Part shown: positions 50,403-58,785 of the stretch, piece by piece
Layout of the letters: each line of letters starts with the position of its first letter
Numbering within the stretch: the first letter of the stretch is position 1
From: an uncultured Christensenellaceae bacterium
Lineage (GTDB): Bacteria > Bacillota > Clostridia > Christensenellales > Pumilibacteraceae
Assembly (NCBI GenBank): GCA_910586925.1
Contig: CAJUKG010000006.1
Span: forward strand, 85,428-149,427
DNA: 64,000 nucleotides
Direction of reading: 5' to 3'
Notes under the pieces: model-generated
Seen by the model: only the letters and a program-made list of their open reading frames with translations
The model's database searches: none
Told to the model about the DNA's origin: nothing
Translations under genes and position numbers: made by a program

Positions 50403-51265
50403 TTTGTTTCTCCGTCGTTGATGTAAAGAATGCCGAGCGTGCTTTTTCCGCAATGGCTTGTGATCGTACTGCCCGCGATCGTTTCGAAAATGTTCTCGGG
50501 CGCGAAACCGAATTTTATGAGCTTGTACCGCACCGCGTTTACAACGTCCTCGTCGGCGTACGTGTGTGTGATAAATACGCGCGTCAAGTCCGGGCGGTCG
50601 TATTTTTCGAGGGTGTTATCCACGTATTTCATTACGTTCTTGGCAAAATTGCCCATATATTTGCGCGCGACGGTGATATTTCCGTCGATAAGCTGCAATG
50701 CGGGCTTTATCGAAAACGCTTTTCCGAAAAACGCTGCAAGCCCGCTGCACCGCCCGCCTTTGTACAAAAATTCCAAGGTGTTTATTATGAACGACGCCTG
50801 CAGATTTGTTTTGCGTTTTTCGAGAGTTTGGACTATGGTTTCGGCATCTTCGCCGCGATCGCGCAGATCTGCGGCGGCGAGCGCGAGAAGTCCGGTACCC
50901 GACGACAGCGAAAGACTGTCTACCGCGTACGCGCCGGGTATTTCTTTCGCGGCGAGTGCCGCATGCTCGTATGTAGAGGATATTTTGGAAGAAATCGTAA
51001 TATGAACGACGGAATACCCTTTCTCGGTGAAAGAAGTGAAGTATTCTCGAAAATCTTCTATAGAACGCGCCGCCGTTTTCGGCAATGTTTTGTTTTTGTT
51101 GTAGTAATCGAATATCATTTGCGGCGTAATGTCCACATTGTCGAGGTATTGATTGTCACCAAGCCCGACGAACAGAGGAAATTCGCCTATATCGTGCGTT
51201 TTGAACAAGTCGTTGAGGTCTGCCGCACTGTCTGCGGAGATGATCACTTTGGATTTTTCTTGCAT
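50399..51265 (-). CDS. DegV-family fatty-acid-binding protein
   Basis: DegV/FakB proteins bind a fatty acid and present it to the kinase FakA for phospholipid synthesis. The 288-aa protein has the two-domain EDD fold with VIISADSAADLNDLF at the start, VVHITISSKISSTYEHA and YAVDSLSLSSGTGLLALAAADL in the middle, and FITHTYADEDVVN and SHCGKSTLGILYI at the end. AGGTGA precedes the ATG. It is 13 bp after the signal peptidase gene. Confidence 0.93.
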   Translation of the reverse strand: MQEKSKVIISADSAADLNDLFKTHDIGEFPLFVGLGDNQYLDNVDITPQMIFDYYNKNKTLPKTAARSIEDFREYFTSFTEKGYSVVHITISSKISSTYEHAALAAKEIPGAYAVDSLSLSSGTGLLALAAADLRDRGEDAETIVQTLEKRKTNLQASFIINTLEFLYKGGRCSGLAAFFGKAFSIKPALQLIDGNITVARKYMGNFAKNVMKYVDNTLEKYDRPDLTRVFITHTYADEDVVNAVRYKLIKFGFAPENIFETIAGSTITSHCGKSTLGILYINDGETK

Positions 51266-51278
51266 TTTATCACCTGTG

Positions 51279-51926
51279 TCAGATTATATACAGTAATTTC
51301 GCGATGATTTGTCCGAAGTCGAACGTGCCGTATTCGCTGCGGCTGTCTTTGGATACGTTTCGGTTATCGCCGAGCACGAAAACGTGATTGTCCTCTACGA
51401 TACGTATCGCCTTTTTGACTTCGCCGTTCAAATCGTTTATGTCGGTGCCGAGAATCGGAATATACCGTACCACGGATATGTGTGTAAACACGCTGTGCGC
51501 GGTATTTTTGCCGTCGGGAATCATGTCCTCGGCAATATACGGTTCCTCGGCTAACGAGAAAGTCGTTTCGCCGTTTCGGCAAATATAAAGATCTACTTTT
51601 TCGTTATCTTCGGTGCGCATGAACAGCACTCTGTCGCCGCCTTTTGCGATAACGCGCTTGATTATGCGGTGTTCTTCCTCGCCTTCTTTTGCGGTATTTA
51701 TCACCACTATATCGCCGTAATCGACGTCCGAAAACACGCGTTGACACAAACAGTATTGGTCGTTGAGAATAGTTTTTTCCATACTGTTTCCAATGACGGG
51801 AATTATCGTTATAAACGTAAAAACTACATTATATAGTAGTGTAAATGCAAGAACCGCACAACAGAATACGTAATAAACCGATAATTTGCGAGTATATAAG
51901 TCGTCGTTTATTTGCTGTTTTTCCAT
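51279..51926 (-). CDS. lepB: Signal peptidase I (S26)
   Basis: Signal peptidase I cleaves signal peptides of secreted proteins at the outer face of the membrane. The 215-aa protein has one TM helix (about 14-42). The catalytic Ser lies in GNSMEKTI at about 50 and the general-base Lys in EHRIIKRVIAKGGDRV. The downstream box VFVLGDNRNVSKDSRSEYG is canonical. The ATG directly follows the stop of the upstream gene (TAA-ATG), so translation is coupled. Targets would include the exported GH3 enzyme. Confidence 0.93.
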   Translation of the reverse strand: MEKQQINDDLYTRKLSVYYVFCCAVLAFTLLYNVVFTFITIIPVIGNSMEKTILNDQYCLCQRVFSDVDYGDIVVINTAKEGEEEHRIIKRVIAKGGDRVLFMRTEDNEKVDLYICRNGETTFSLAEEPYIAEDMIPDGKNTAHSVFTHISVVRYIPILGTDINDLNGEVKKAIRIVEDNHVFVLGDNRNVSKDSRSEYGTFDFGQIIAKLLYII

Positions 51927-53540
51927 TTATACCCAAAGTACCGAGCCGATAGTGAATTCTTCGTCGGACGAAAATTCCAATGTAAGTATTTTCGACCAAT
52001 TACACAGCGTGCCGTAATCGCTCTTGAAATTGTTGTGCGCGAGCGAAAACTTGTGCCAATCTTCGGCGTTGGCTATGTCTACATAGCAAGAATATTTGTT
52101 TTCGCCGTCGTTTACTCGTATCGTGACCGTTTGCGGTTTGCCGGCGAGCATGATTTGAAGCAGTGTGTCGGTAGGAACCTTGAACAGCGGATCTCCCGGT
52201 TTGAACGTCACGAGATTTTTCGTGTCGCTCGTCACCCCGTCGATACCGTAAGGTCCTTGCACAAGCCGTATCGTGCCGCCGTTTTGTGTCGCCCAACAGT
52301 CTGTGCCCATACTGCCGTCGTATATCTTGCGGTGCGCAATGCCCGCCCGCGCCGTAACGCCGAGCGACTTGGGCATAACCATAAGTAACGGCGACGAATG
52401 TACCGTACCGTCGTCGTCCGTAATATTCGCGAACGCATAAATAGGACGGTCGCTCTGACAAACATTTATTTGTGCCATAAACTTGTTGTTCCCGAGGCTT
52501 ATGGTCTTTATATTCATCCAACTGCGGTACGGCGACGGCGTGTCGCAAAACGATACGTATAACGACGGCTTATACGTCTTGCCGCTACTCTGTTCGCCGT
52601 CCTCCTCGGACTGTTCGTCGCCGTCGATAGTTATATTATAATAAAGATTTCCGTCCGAATTGGAGGCTGTTATTTGGGGGCGCAGTTTGTTTACGGTGCC
52701 GTTTGCGGCATTTTGGAGAAATTTATCGAGTGCGGGACATGCCGTCACGATAGAAGAATGGAAGCCGCGTTCTATGATCCTGAAATGCACGAGCGATTCG
52801 GTTACGCACGCGAGTGCGGATATTTCGTCAATCGAGCCGTCCTCGTCGTTGGAAGATACCGCCATGAACAGCGGCACCTTGCTTATCGGCGCGTATGCAT
52901 AGTTATCGAGCGAAGCGTGATAGTTGATTATCGCGTTGCCCTCGCCTTTGACGGTCGGCAATATATTCAGTAACGTCGCGCATGCCGTCAGTCCGTCGTC
53001 GAACGCCGTCAGCTTGTATACCGTCGATCCGCCGAGTCCCGCTCCCACCGCAAAAATCTTGCTGTCGTCGTACAGTCCTTTTAGCAGCAGTGCGGCGCGC
53101 CGTGCGATACATGTCCAAATGTACCACCGCGTGTATTTCTCGTCGGATGCTATATCGAATTCTTTGATGCCTATGCTGTTACAGCCGACAAGCGATTTGG
53201 GATATAACGTATACCTCGCGTTTTTGTCGTTTTTGCCGAGATAGTCAAGCTCCGCGACTGTGTACCCGCTGTCGAAAAGCAGATCGCGGATCTTATCGGA
53301 AAGCTCCGGCTCGCGGCACGGCAAATACAGTATCACGCCCTTCGGTGCGGGATTTTCGTAAATTTTGATATATGCACGCACTCGACCGTCAACTGTAGTA
53401 TAGCCGTCGAAGTAATATTCTTTGACGGTCTTGCCCGCTTCGGCTTTTTGGGAAAGAGGATAGGAATTGAGCGGCAGTGTCGCTACATCGTAGTCTTTCC
53501 ATAAATTGACAGGACTTGTAATATCCAAAATCCGCACCAC
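51927..53540 (-). CDS. Alpha/beta-hydrolase-like protein with degenerate nucleophile elbow
   Basis: The 537-aa protein uses a GTG start at 53540; no Met follows for over 200 residues. Residues about 45-280 resemble an alpha/beta hydrolase (KGVILYLPCREPELSDKIRDLLFDSGYTVAELDYLG), but where GxSxG is expected there is GAGLGGST, so the catalytic Ser position is Gly or displaced. A candidate His is in GFHSS. The C-terminal 250 residues look like beta-rich PhoPQ/dipeptidyl-type sandwich modules. It may be a binding protein or an enzyme with unusual chemistry. It heads the operon with lepB, degV and rsmG. Confidence 0.6.
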   Translation of the reverse strand: MVRILDITSPVNLWKDYDVATLPLNSYPLSQKAEAGKTVKEYYFDGYTTVDGRVRAYIKIYENPAPKGVILYLPCREPELSDKIRDLLFDSGYTVAELDYLGKNDKNARYTLYPKSLVGCNSIGIKEFDIASDEKYTRWYIWTCIARRAALLLKGLYDDSKIFAVGAGLGGSTVYKLTAFDDGLTACATLLNILPTVKGEGNAIINYHASLDNYAYAPISKVPLFMAVSSNDEDGSIDEISALACVTESLVHFRIIERGFHSSIVTACPALDKFLQNAANGTVNKLRPQITASNSDGNLYYNITIDGDEQSEEDGEQSSGKTYKPSLYVSFCDTPSPYRSWMNIKTISLGNNKFMAQINVCQSDRPIYAFANITDDDGTVHSSPLLMVMPKSLGVTARAGIAHRKIYDGSMGTDCWATQNGGTIRLVQGPYGIDGVTSDTKNLVTFKPGDPLFKVPTDTLLQIMLAGKPQTVTIRVNDGENKYSCYVDIANAEDWHKFSLAHNNFKSDYGTLCNWSKILTLEFSSDEEFTIGSVLWV

Positions 53541-53556
53541 CGTGTAAATTTTCTCT

Positions 53557-53585
53557 ATTATATATCATATCGTGCCTTTTGTCAA
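53557..53585 (-). promoter_or_regulatory. Promoter of the hydrolase-lepB-degV-rsmG operon
   Basis: TTGACA (53580-53585), 17 bp and TATAAT (53557-53562), a perfect consensus. The leader before the GTG start is only about 10 nt and has no Shine-Dalgarno sequence. Confidence 0.85.
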
Positions 53586-53827
53586 GCACTATTCCGTGTA
53601 AAATTTCCCGCGCCGAGTGCGGTGCGCGCCGCGTTTTTAATACTCTCGCCTACCGACGATCGGGCGAAAATTGCCGATTTTCGAGCTTTTTCCGCAATTT
53701 TCGATAATTACTCGCGTCGCTTTTGCTATGCGGACGCAAATCGTACGCGACCGCAGAACAGCCGTTTCGGTATTTTATTTCCGATTTTATATCCTCGCAA
53801 CACGCCCGAACATTATTTGCTATTCGC

Positions 53828-53856
53828 TTGACTTTTCGCATTGCGCCGTTTATAAT
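53828..53856 (+). promoter_or_regulatory. Promoter of parB
   Basis: TTGACT (53828-53833), 17 bp and TATAAT (53851-53856), about 29 bp before the parB ATG, followed by the ribosome site GGAGAA. The preceding 53586-53827 bases hold no feature. Confidence 0.85.
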
Positions 53857-53884
53857 AGAAAAAAAACACCACGGAGAATTAACT

Positions 53885-54763
53885 ATGGCACCTGTAAGAA
53901 AAGGCGGTTTGGGACGCGGGCTCGGCGCATTGTTGAGCGATATCGAAGAAGAATCGGTCATAAGCTCGATGGACACGTCGGAAATGCTTTTGACCAATAT
54001 CGTTCCCAACGTAGATCAGCCGCGCAAGCAGTTCGACGACGAAGCACTCAACGCGCTCGTACAGAGCATTAAAAAGCACGGCGTTATTACCCCGCTCGTC
54101 GTTACCCCTCGCCCCGACGGCAAATATCTTATAATTGCGGGCGAACGCCGTTACCGCGCGGCAACCGCCGCAGGGCTTGTGTCCGTTCCCGTTTGCGTTC
54201 GTGAGTGCACGCCCGTGCAAATCGACGAACTGTCGCTCATAGAGAACATTCAGCGCGAAGACCTCAACCCCATGGAAGTCGCGCGCGCAATCAAAAAACT
54301 CATGGACGATTACGGATATACCCAAGAGGAAGCCGCCGAACGTATCGGCAAAGCGCGTCCTACCGTAGCGAACCTGTTGCGCCTAATGGACTTGAGCGAA
54401 CCCGTGCAGAAGCTCGTCGAAAACGGCAATCTTTCCGCCGGGCACGCCCGCTGTCTGGTAGTTGTTTCGGACCCCGCATTGCAATTCGAGCTTGCGGAGA
54501 AAGGCAAAGACGATAAAATGAGCGTTCGCGAGTTTGAAAAGCTCGTAAAAGCGACGATCAGTCCTAAAAAGAAGGTAGAACCGCCCAAACAAAGCCTCGA
54601 GCTTAAAGATATGGTCGTGCGCATGCAACGCACGTTCGGCACGAAGGTTTCGCTTCTCGGAAACGACAACAAAGGACGCATTTTTATAGATTACTATACC
54701 CCCGACGACCTCGCTCGGCTGGAAAGCATGCTGGCGTACCTCGAACAAAACTACAAAAACTGA
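53885..54763 (+). CDS. parB: Chromosome-partitioning protein ParB (Spo0J)
   Basis: ParB is a CTP-dependent clamp that loads at parS, spreads, and recruits ParA and condensin. The ATG at 53885 has GGAGAA upstream; the longer frame is not coding-like. The 292-aa product has the N-terminal ParA-interacting patch (RKGGLGRGLGALL), the CTP-binding motif GERRYRAATAAG, LIENIQREDLNPMEVARAI, the HTH (YTQEEAAERIGKARPTVANLLRL), and a C-terminal dimerisation domain (GRIFIDYYTPDDLARLESML). Four parS sites start one base after its stop. It is a monocistronic transcript, with parA elsewhere. Confidence 0.97.
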   Translation: MAPVRKGGLGRGLGALLSDIEEESVISSMDTSEMLLTNIVPNVDQPRKQFDDEALNALVQSIKKHGVITPLVVTPRPDGKYLIIAGERRYRAATAAGLVSVPVCVRECTPVQIDELSLIENIQREDLNPMEVARAIKKLMDDYGYTQEEAAERIGKARPTVANLLRLMDLSEPVQKLVENGNLSAGHARCLVVVSDPALQFELAEKGKDDKMSVREFEKLVKATISPKKKVEPPKQSLELKDMVVRMQRTFGTKVSLLGNDNKGRIFIDYYTPDDLARLESMLAYLEQNYKN

Positions 54764-54779
54764 TGTTCCACGTGGAACA
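54764..54779. promoter_or_regulatory. parS site 1
   Basis: TGTTCCACGTGGAACA, a perfect 16-bp palindrome matching the ParB-binding consensus (TGTTtCACGTGaAACA) and beginning at the parB stop codon. Confidence 0.9.
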
Positions 54780-54802
54780 TATCATTCGAGCCGAACCGCA
54801 AA

Positions 54803-54818
54803 TGTTCCACGTGAAACA
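54803..54818. promoter_or_regulatory. parS site 2
   Basis: TGTTCCACGTGAAACA, identical to the consensus used by B. subtilis Spo0J. Confidence 0.92.
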
Positions 54819-54842
54819 TTGTTGACGGCAAGAATACCGCAA

Positions 54843-54858
54843 TGTTCCACGTGAAACA
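54843..54858. promoter_or_regulatory. parS site 3
   Basis: TGTTCCACGTGAAACA, 40 bp from site 2 centre to centre. Confidence 0.92.
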
Positions 54859-54880
54859 TACGAAAATAAGCCATATTCCG

Positions 54881-54896
54881 TGTTCCACGTGAAACA
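54881..54896. promoter_or_regulatory. parS site 4
   Basis: TGTTCCACGTGAAACA, 38 bp from site 3, abutting the terminator stem that begins at 54897. Confidence 0.92.
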
Positions 54897-54927
54897 AAAG
54901 CACCGCCGATCGAACGGCGGTGCTTTT
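54897..54927. terminator. Bidirectional terminator after parB and parS
   Basis: A 12-bp perfect stem (AAAGCACCGCCG / CGGCGGTGCTTT) with a 6-nt loop. T-rich runs follow on both strands, so it ends both parB and the convergent ferritin-like gene. Confidence 0.9.
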
Positions 54928-54949
54928 GTTTCGGTATATGCGGGTATGA

Positions 54950-56209
54950 TCAACATTCTTTTTTGCGACCGACGTCGGTATTGTCCTGTTTGCGGTTGCG
55001 AAGGGCTTTAACGGGGTGTTCGGCTACCGTAAAGCGGTAATCTTCGCCGAATTCGGCAATATAGCTGTCGATGACTTTGTGGCTCGCGACGTTGGACGGT
55101 GTTTTATTTACCGCGGAATTGTACTTGAAATACTCGTAATCGTCGGGCACGTTGCAAATATCGGTGTATTCCTCGAGCACCGCGGTATTGTTGACGGTGT
55201 TTTTGAGAATATTGCGGATATAATGCTTATTCTTCTCGCAGTTGTTGTTGAACGTGAGCAGCGTGGGGAATTCCGCGTTGGGGATAACTTGCGCCCATTC
55301 CTTGTTTTCGTACTTTTCGAGCAGGTGCGCGGCGTAATGCAGGTGCGAAAGCTCTTGCTCGAAGTGCGACGTCCATATTTTTTTGGCGACGTCGTTTGTT
55401 TCTTCGCTCATTGCGGAGTAGTACAGATAGCACTCGCAGTATTCGTGCATGAGCAGACACTCGAGCCAAGTGGTGGACGGATCCATAAGCGATTCGTACT
55501 GCGATACGTGTTGTTCTTCGATCATGCCGATTTCGAGGAACAGCTTGCGTCCTATGTCGGACGCTGGATAGAACGTGCCGAGATTCATATAGAAGTTCAT
55601 CGTTTGCTGTTCCGCCGCCGTGATTATCATGGTGTGCAGTTTCGTCGCGAGCGGTGCGTCGGGCGTTACGGGGCGACGAACGTCGTCGAACGGGTGACGG
55701 TGCTCGGAGATCGTCGGTCTGCCGGGCATGATCTCGGTATAGCTGCCGACGAGGCGTTCGCCCGAGATGCCTTGTTCCATTTCGAGAAGATCGCTGAAGC
55801 GGTACAGGTGGTCGAAATCTTCGAGGAGCGCGAAGTCGAGCGCGGCTTTTACATATTTGTTCTTTTCGGTTTGGGCGAGTATCGCGGTGAGATCCACTGC
55901 GAGTTGCTCGTACGAGATGGTTGTTTCGAGCGCGGTTTCGTCTTTGGGCTTAAAAAATGAAATACGTTTTTGCTGTTGCTGTTCGAGTCTGCGCAGGAAA
56001 GCGACGTCGCGACGCAGGTTGTTGTCGTTGGTGTGGCGGGCGAGCTGGTGCATGAACCAGGCTTCCTCGAATTCCGCACCGTTAAGCAAAATCGTGCGCA
56101 CTTTAGTGTACGCGTCTGCATCGTTTTTGTCGTACGCGGTGGGATAAAGTTTCTTCCAATCGCCGACGCACTTGTCGATTTTGCAGGGTTTCTCGTTAAA
56201 AGGATTCAT
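54950..56209 (-). CDS. Ferritin-like (diiron-type helical bundle) protein of unknown function
   Basis: The 419-aa protein has GGAGG 6 nt before its ATG. The central part carries two pairs of ferritin-like metal motifs: TAAEQQTMNFYM (about 197-208) with EIGMIEEQHVSQYE (about 223-236), and LLMHEYCECYLYYSA (about 249-263) with HFEQELSHLHYAAHLLEKYE (about 281-300). The E...ExxH pattern in both halves suggests a di-metal four-helix bundle. The N-terminal 160 residues are helical and charged. In anaerobes such proteins may handle oxygen, peroxide or iron, or act in spore structures. Function is inferred from motifs only. Confidence 0.65.
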   Translation of the reverse strand: MNPFNEKPCKIDKCVGDWKKLYPTAYDKNDADAYTKVRTILLNGAEFEEAWFMHQLARHTNDNNLRRDVAFLRRLEQQQQKRISFFKPKDETALETTISYEQLAVDLTAILAQTEKNKYVKAALDFALLEDFDHLYRFSDLLEMEQGISGERLVGSYTEIMPGRPTISEHRHPFDDVRRPVTPDAPLATKLHTMIITAAEQQTMNFYMNLGTFYPASDIGRKLFLEIGMIEEQHVSQYESLMDPSTTWLECLLMHEYCECYLYYSAMSEETNDVAKKIWTSHFEQELSHLHYAAHLLEKYENKEWAQVIPNAEFPTLLTFNNNCEKNKHYIRNILKNTVNNTAVLEEYTDICNVPDDYEYFKYNSAVNKTPSNVASHKVIDSYIAEFGEDYRFTVAEHPVKALRNRKQDNTDVGRKKEC

Positions 56210-56324
56210 TATGCCTCCGATCGGCTTGCAAATATTTTTATTTTGATAATTGTTTTATCGCGCGCAAGCCTCGGAAAAGAGTATGGACAACACGCGCAAG
56301 ATTTAATCAATTTATACGAAACAG

Positions 56325-56353
56325 TTGCTTTTTTTGCGAGTATGGGGTAAAAT
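56325..56353 (+). promoter_or_regulatory. Promoter of the phospholipase D-family gene, leaderless spacing
   Basis: TTGCTT (56325-56330), 17 bp and TAAAAT (56348-56353), with 6 nt (AATATC) to the ATG at 56360. No ribosome site fits between them. Confidence 0.65.
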
Positions 56354-56359
56354 AATATC

Positions 56360-57808
56360 ATGAAGTACCGTAACGGCAAAAAGTTTAATCGGTTATACGG
56401 AAGAAAAATAAGCGTCAAATTCGTTGTGTTGACGCTGGTTTTTTATTTGTTGGCGGCAATATTGTGGTACATAATCGCGGCAGTTTCGCCGTATATGAAT
56501 ACCGTGGAGGTCGGTCGAGAAGCGGCGGCAGCCGTTACTCGCGAAGCAATGTCGGCGACGGCTGCGGAAATCGCCCGCGATGAGAAAGATAAAGAACGCG
56601 CGTTTCTCATGCCGTCGGGCGCGGATTCGTTCTACAGACGGTTGCGGCTCGTCGAGGACGCCCAAAAAAGCATAGATTTCATGGTGTACGATTCGTATGA
56701 AGAAGAATATACAACGATTTTCTATACCGCACTGCTTCGTGCCGCCGATCGCGGCGTAAAAGTGCGCATCCTCGTAGACGGCAAGATGGGCGTGCTTAAC
56801 GGCTCGCTCTCGCAAATCGGCACATTGTTACAAAATCATAACAATATTGAATTTTACTATTACAACGGGGTGAATATAGCCGATCCTGCGGGGCTTTTCG
56901 TGATGATGCACGACAAAGTTATGCTCGTGGACGGCAGTATTGCGATAGTCGGCGGCGTAAATATGGGCACGTCGGCGTTCCTTTACAATTTCGATATGGA
57001 AGTCATGATAACCAACAGCGGCGCAGAGGGCTGCGCCGGGGCTGTAAAGCGATATTACGACGACATGACGGTGAGTAGTCTTGCGCGACATATCGTGTCA
57101 CAGAACGCAAATTACGAGGTAAAAACACAATATATAGATGATTTCGAACGGTTTTTCGCGGCGAGCGGATACGCCGAAACGAAAATCGACTATTCGGCTT
57201 TGGGCGTGCCCGTAAATAAAGTCACCTATCTCACAAACGGCGCGGAGGGCAATAAAAAACAGCCGATAATTTATAAAGCACTGTGTAATTTGGGCGCAAG
57301 TTCCAAAAAATCGACGTTTGTCACGCCGTACACATTGCTCGAAAACGATAAGAAAAAGGATATTATAGCGATTGCGGCGAAGAACGACGATTTTCGGCTC
57401 GTGACAAATTCGCTGTACAATACGCGAAACGTCGCGTTTGCGGACTACTATTATTCGCGAAAATCGTACTTGACGGGAGATATTACTATATTCGAGTATC
57501 AGGCGGAGAACCAGTTGCACGCAAAAATGTACACTTTCGACGATAGATTTGCCGTGATCGGCTCGTTTAATCTCGACGAACGCAGTTGCCATATTGATAC
57601 AGAGAGCGTCGTGGTCATAGATTCCGAGGAGTTTACGGCGATCGTGAACGAATATATAGACGAAACGTTCGTAAAAAACAGCCTGCAGGTAGGCGCGGAT
57701 AACGAATATATGCCTTCGGATACCGTATCCGCACACGAAGTACCGCAAAATAAGCGTATATTATACGGTTTGTATCGCGCGCTCGGCATAGTCCGCTGCT
57801 TGATTTGA
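56360..57808 (+). CDS. Phospholipase D-superfamily protein (cardiolipin synthase-like)
   Basis: The 482-aa protein has one N-terminal TM helix (about 14-42). It has two HKD motifs: MHDKVMLVDG at about 185 with GGVNMG, and LHAKMYTFDD at about 386 with GSFNLDERS. This is the two-HKD layout of bacterial cardiolipin synthases and related phosphatidyltransferases, acting at the outer membrane face. Only one TM helix (Cls usually has two) leaves room for another phosphodiesterase role. The message is predicted to be leaderless. A hairpin terminator follows at 57859-57899. Confidence 0.82.
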   Translation: MKYRNGKKFNRLYGRKISVKFVVLTLVFYLLAAILWYIIAAVSPYMNTVEVGREAAAAVTREAMSATAAEIARDEKDKERAFLMPSGADSFYRRLRLVEDAQKSIDFMVYDSYEEEYTTIFYTALLRAADRGVKVRILVDGKMGVLNGSLSQIGTLLQNHNNIEFYYYNGVNIADPAGLFVMMHDKVMLVDGSIAIVGGVNMGTSAFLYNFDMEVMITNSGAEGCAGAVKRYYDDMTVSSLARHIVSQNANYEVKTQYIDDFERFFAASGYAETKIDYSALGVPVNKVTYLTNGAEGNKKQPIIYKALCNLGASSKKSTFVTPYTLLENDKKKDIIAIAAKNDDFRLVTNSLYNTRNVAFADYYYSRKSYLTGDITIFEYQAENQLHAKMYTFDDRFAVIGSFNLDERSCHIDTESVVVIDSEEFTAIVNEYIDETFVKNSLQVGADNEYMPSDTVSAHEVPQNKRILYGLYRALGIVRCLI

Positions 57809-57858
57809 CCGCGCTTTGAAGGAAAACACCGTTTTATAGGCAGATCTCGACATCGAAG

Positions 57859-57899
57859 AACAATATCCGATCGTACGGCGTGCGGTCGGATATTGTTTT
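57859..57899 (+). terminator. Terminator of the phospholipase D-family gene
   Basis: AACAATATCCGA / TCGGATATTGTT arms (12 bp) enclose a 15-nt loop, followed by TTT, 51 bp after the stop. Confidence 0.8.
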
Positions 57900-58738
57900 G
57901 CGTGCAAAAACCGAAGAAATAACGGGGTACGGTCGGGCGGATCGTTTAGCCGCTCGGTGACGGAAACTTCGTCGCAAAACGACGGAAACCTATCGCAGTG
58001 TAAAACGTCGTCGCATGCGAAACTCGAGCCGTGTCGGTTTTGCAGTGCGACTCAAAATTCTCGGTATGTCGTTTCACCCGCAAAGCCCCCGTTACGCCCG
58101 AAAACACCGCGTCACGCGTCGTCGGGACTTCTATTGCAGTAAAAAATCGCCGATCTTACATTGAATAGTTGAATATGACGAAAATCTATACAAAACCTAC
58201 GGTTTAGTTGAGTTTTCGTGTATGTAAAAACCGATCAATTTTTCGATCGCGACGAATGGGAACGTCGGCATTTTTCCGAAAATCGGTATATTATCCGCAG
58301 AAATACACATACAGACGGTGTGCGGCATATATTGCATGGATAATGGGGCGCAGAGCGGCGATAACTCGGCATTGAGCGCGTTTGAGGGCGGGGAACGCGC
58401 AAAAACCGTCGGCGACGCGTGAAATCGGTCGATCGCACGCATTTTTACGATTTTTCGGTTTGCGCGTGGAACATGGAGGATGAAAATGTTTGCGAAATTT
58501 CCAAAACGGGCAATTTCGACAAAAATCCAAAAATTTGTCATACTTATATTTTTATACATGATGGCGAAGCAGGACGAAATGTCGTCGATCGAATCGTCAA
58601 ATTTTCCGCGCTCACGTGTCGCTAAACCGAGGGTTTAGCAAATCAAGATTTTTCGGTGTTTTCGACGGCGTGATTTTGCGGGCTTGAAGGAATATCGCGA
58701 CGCTGTTGACGAAAATTATCGCGCGACAGCGTCGACGC
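57900..58738. other. 839-bp gap without a supported gene
   Basis: No ORF has a good start or coding look. Two inverted copies of the TAAACC hairpin repeat are present: one near 58150-58240 (stem AAACC-TAC-GGTTT at 58193-58205) and one near 58595-58660. The rest shows nothing recognisable. Confidence 0.6.
58595..58660 (-). repeat. TAAACC hairpin repeat, copy D (inverted)
   Basis: The stem GCTAAACC-GAG-GGTTTAGC (58621-58639) is perfect. Read on the minus strand, the flank AAAAATCTTGATTTGCTAAACC matches copy B (47.4 kb), including TTTAGCGACACG after the stem. Confidence 0.65.
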
Positions 58739-58767
58739 TTGACAAACGCGGTGCGGTTTAGTATAAT
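58739..58767 (+). promoter_or_regulatory. Promoter of the 95-aa membrane protein gene
   Basis: TTGACA (58739-58744), 17 bp and TATAAT (58762-58767), a perfect consensus, 18 bp before the ATG with AGGAGAA in the leader. Confidence 0.85.
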
Positions 58768-58785
58768 GGTTACAGGAGAACGGTT

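Noticed and set aside
57957..58142. 61-codon plus-strand frame
   Set aside because: No ribosome site and a random-looking product in a repeat-containing gap.
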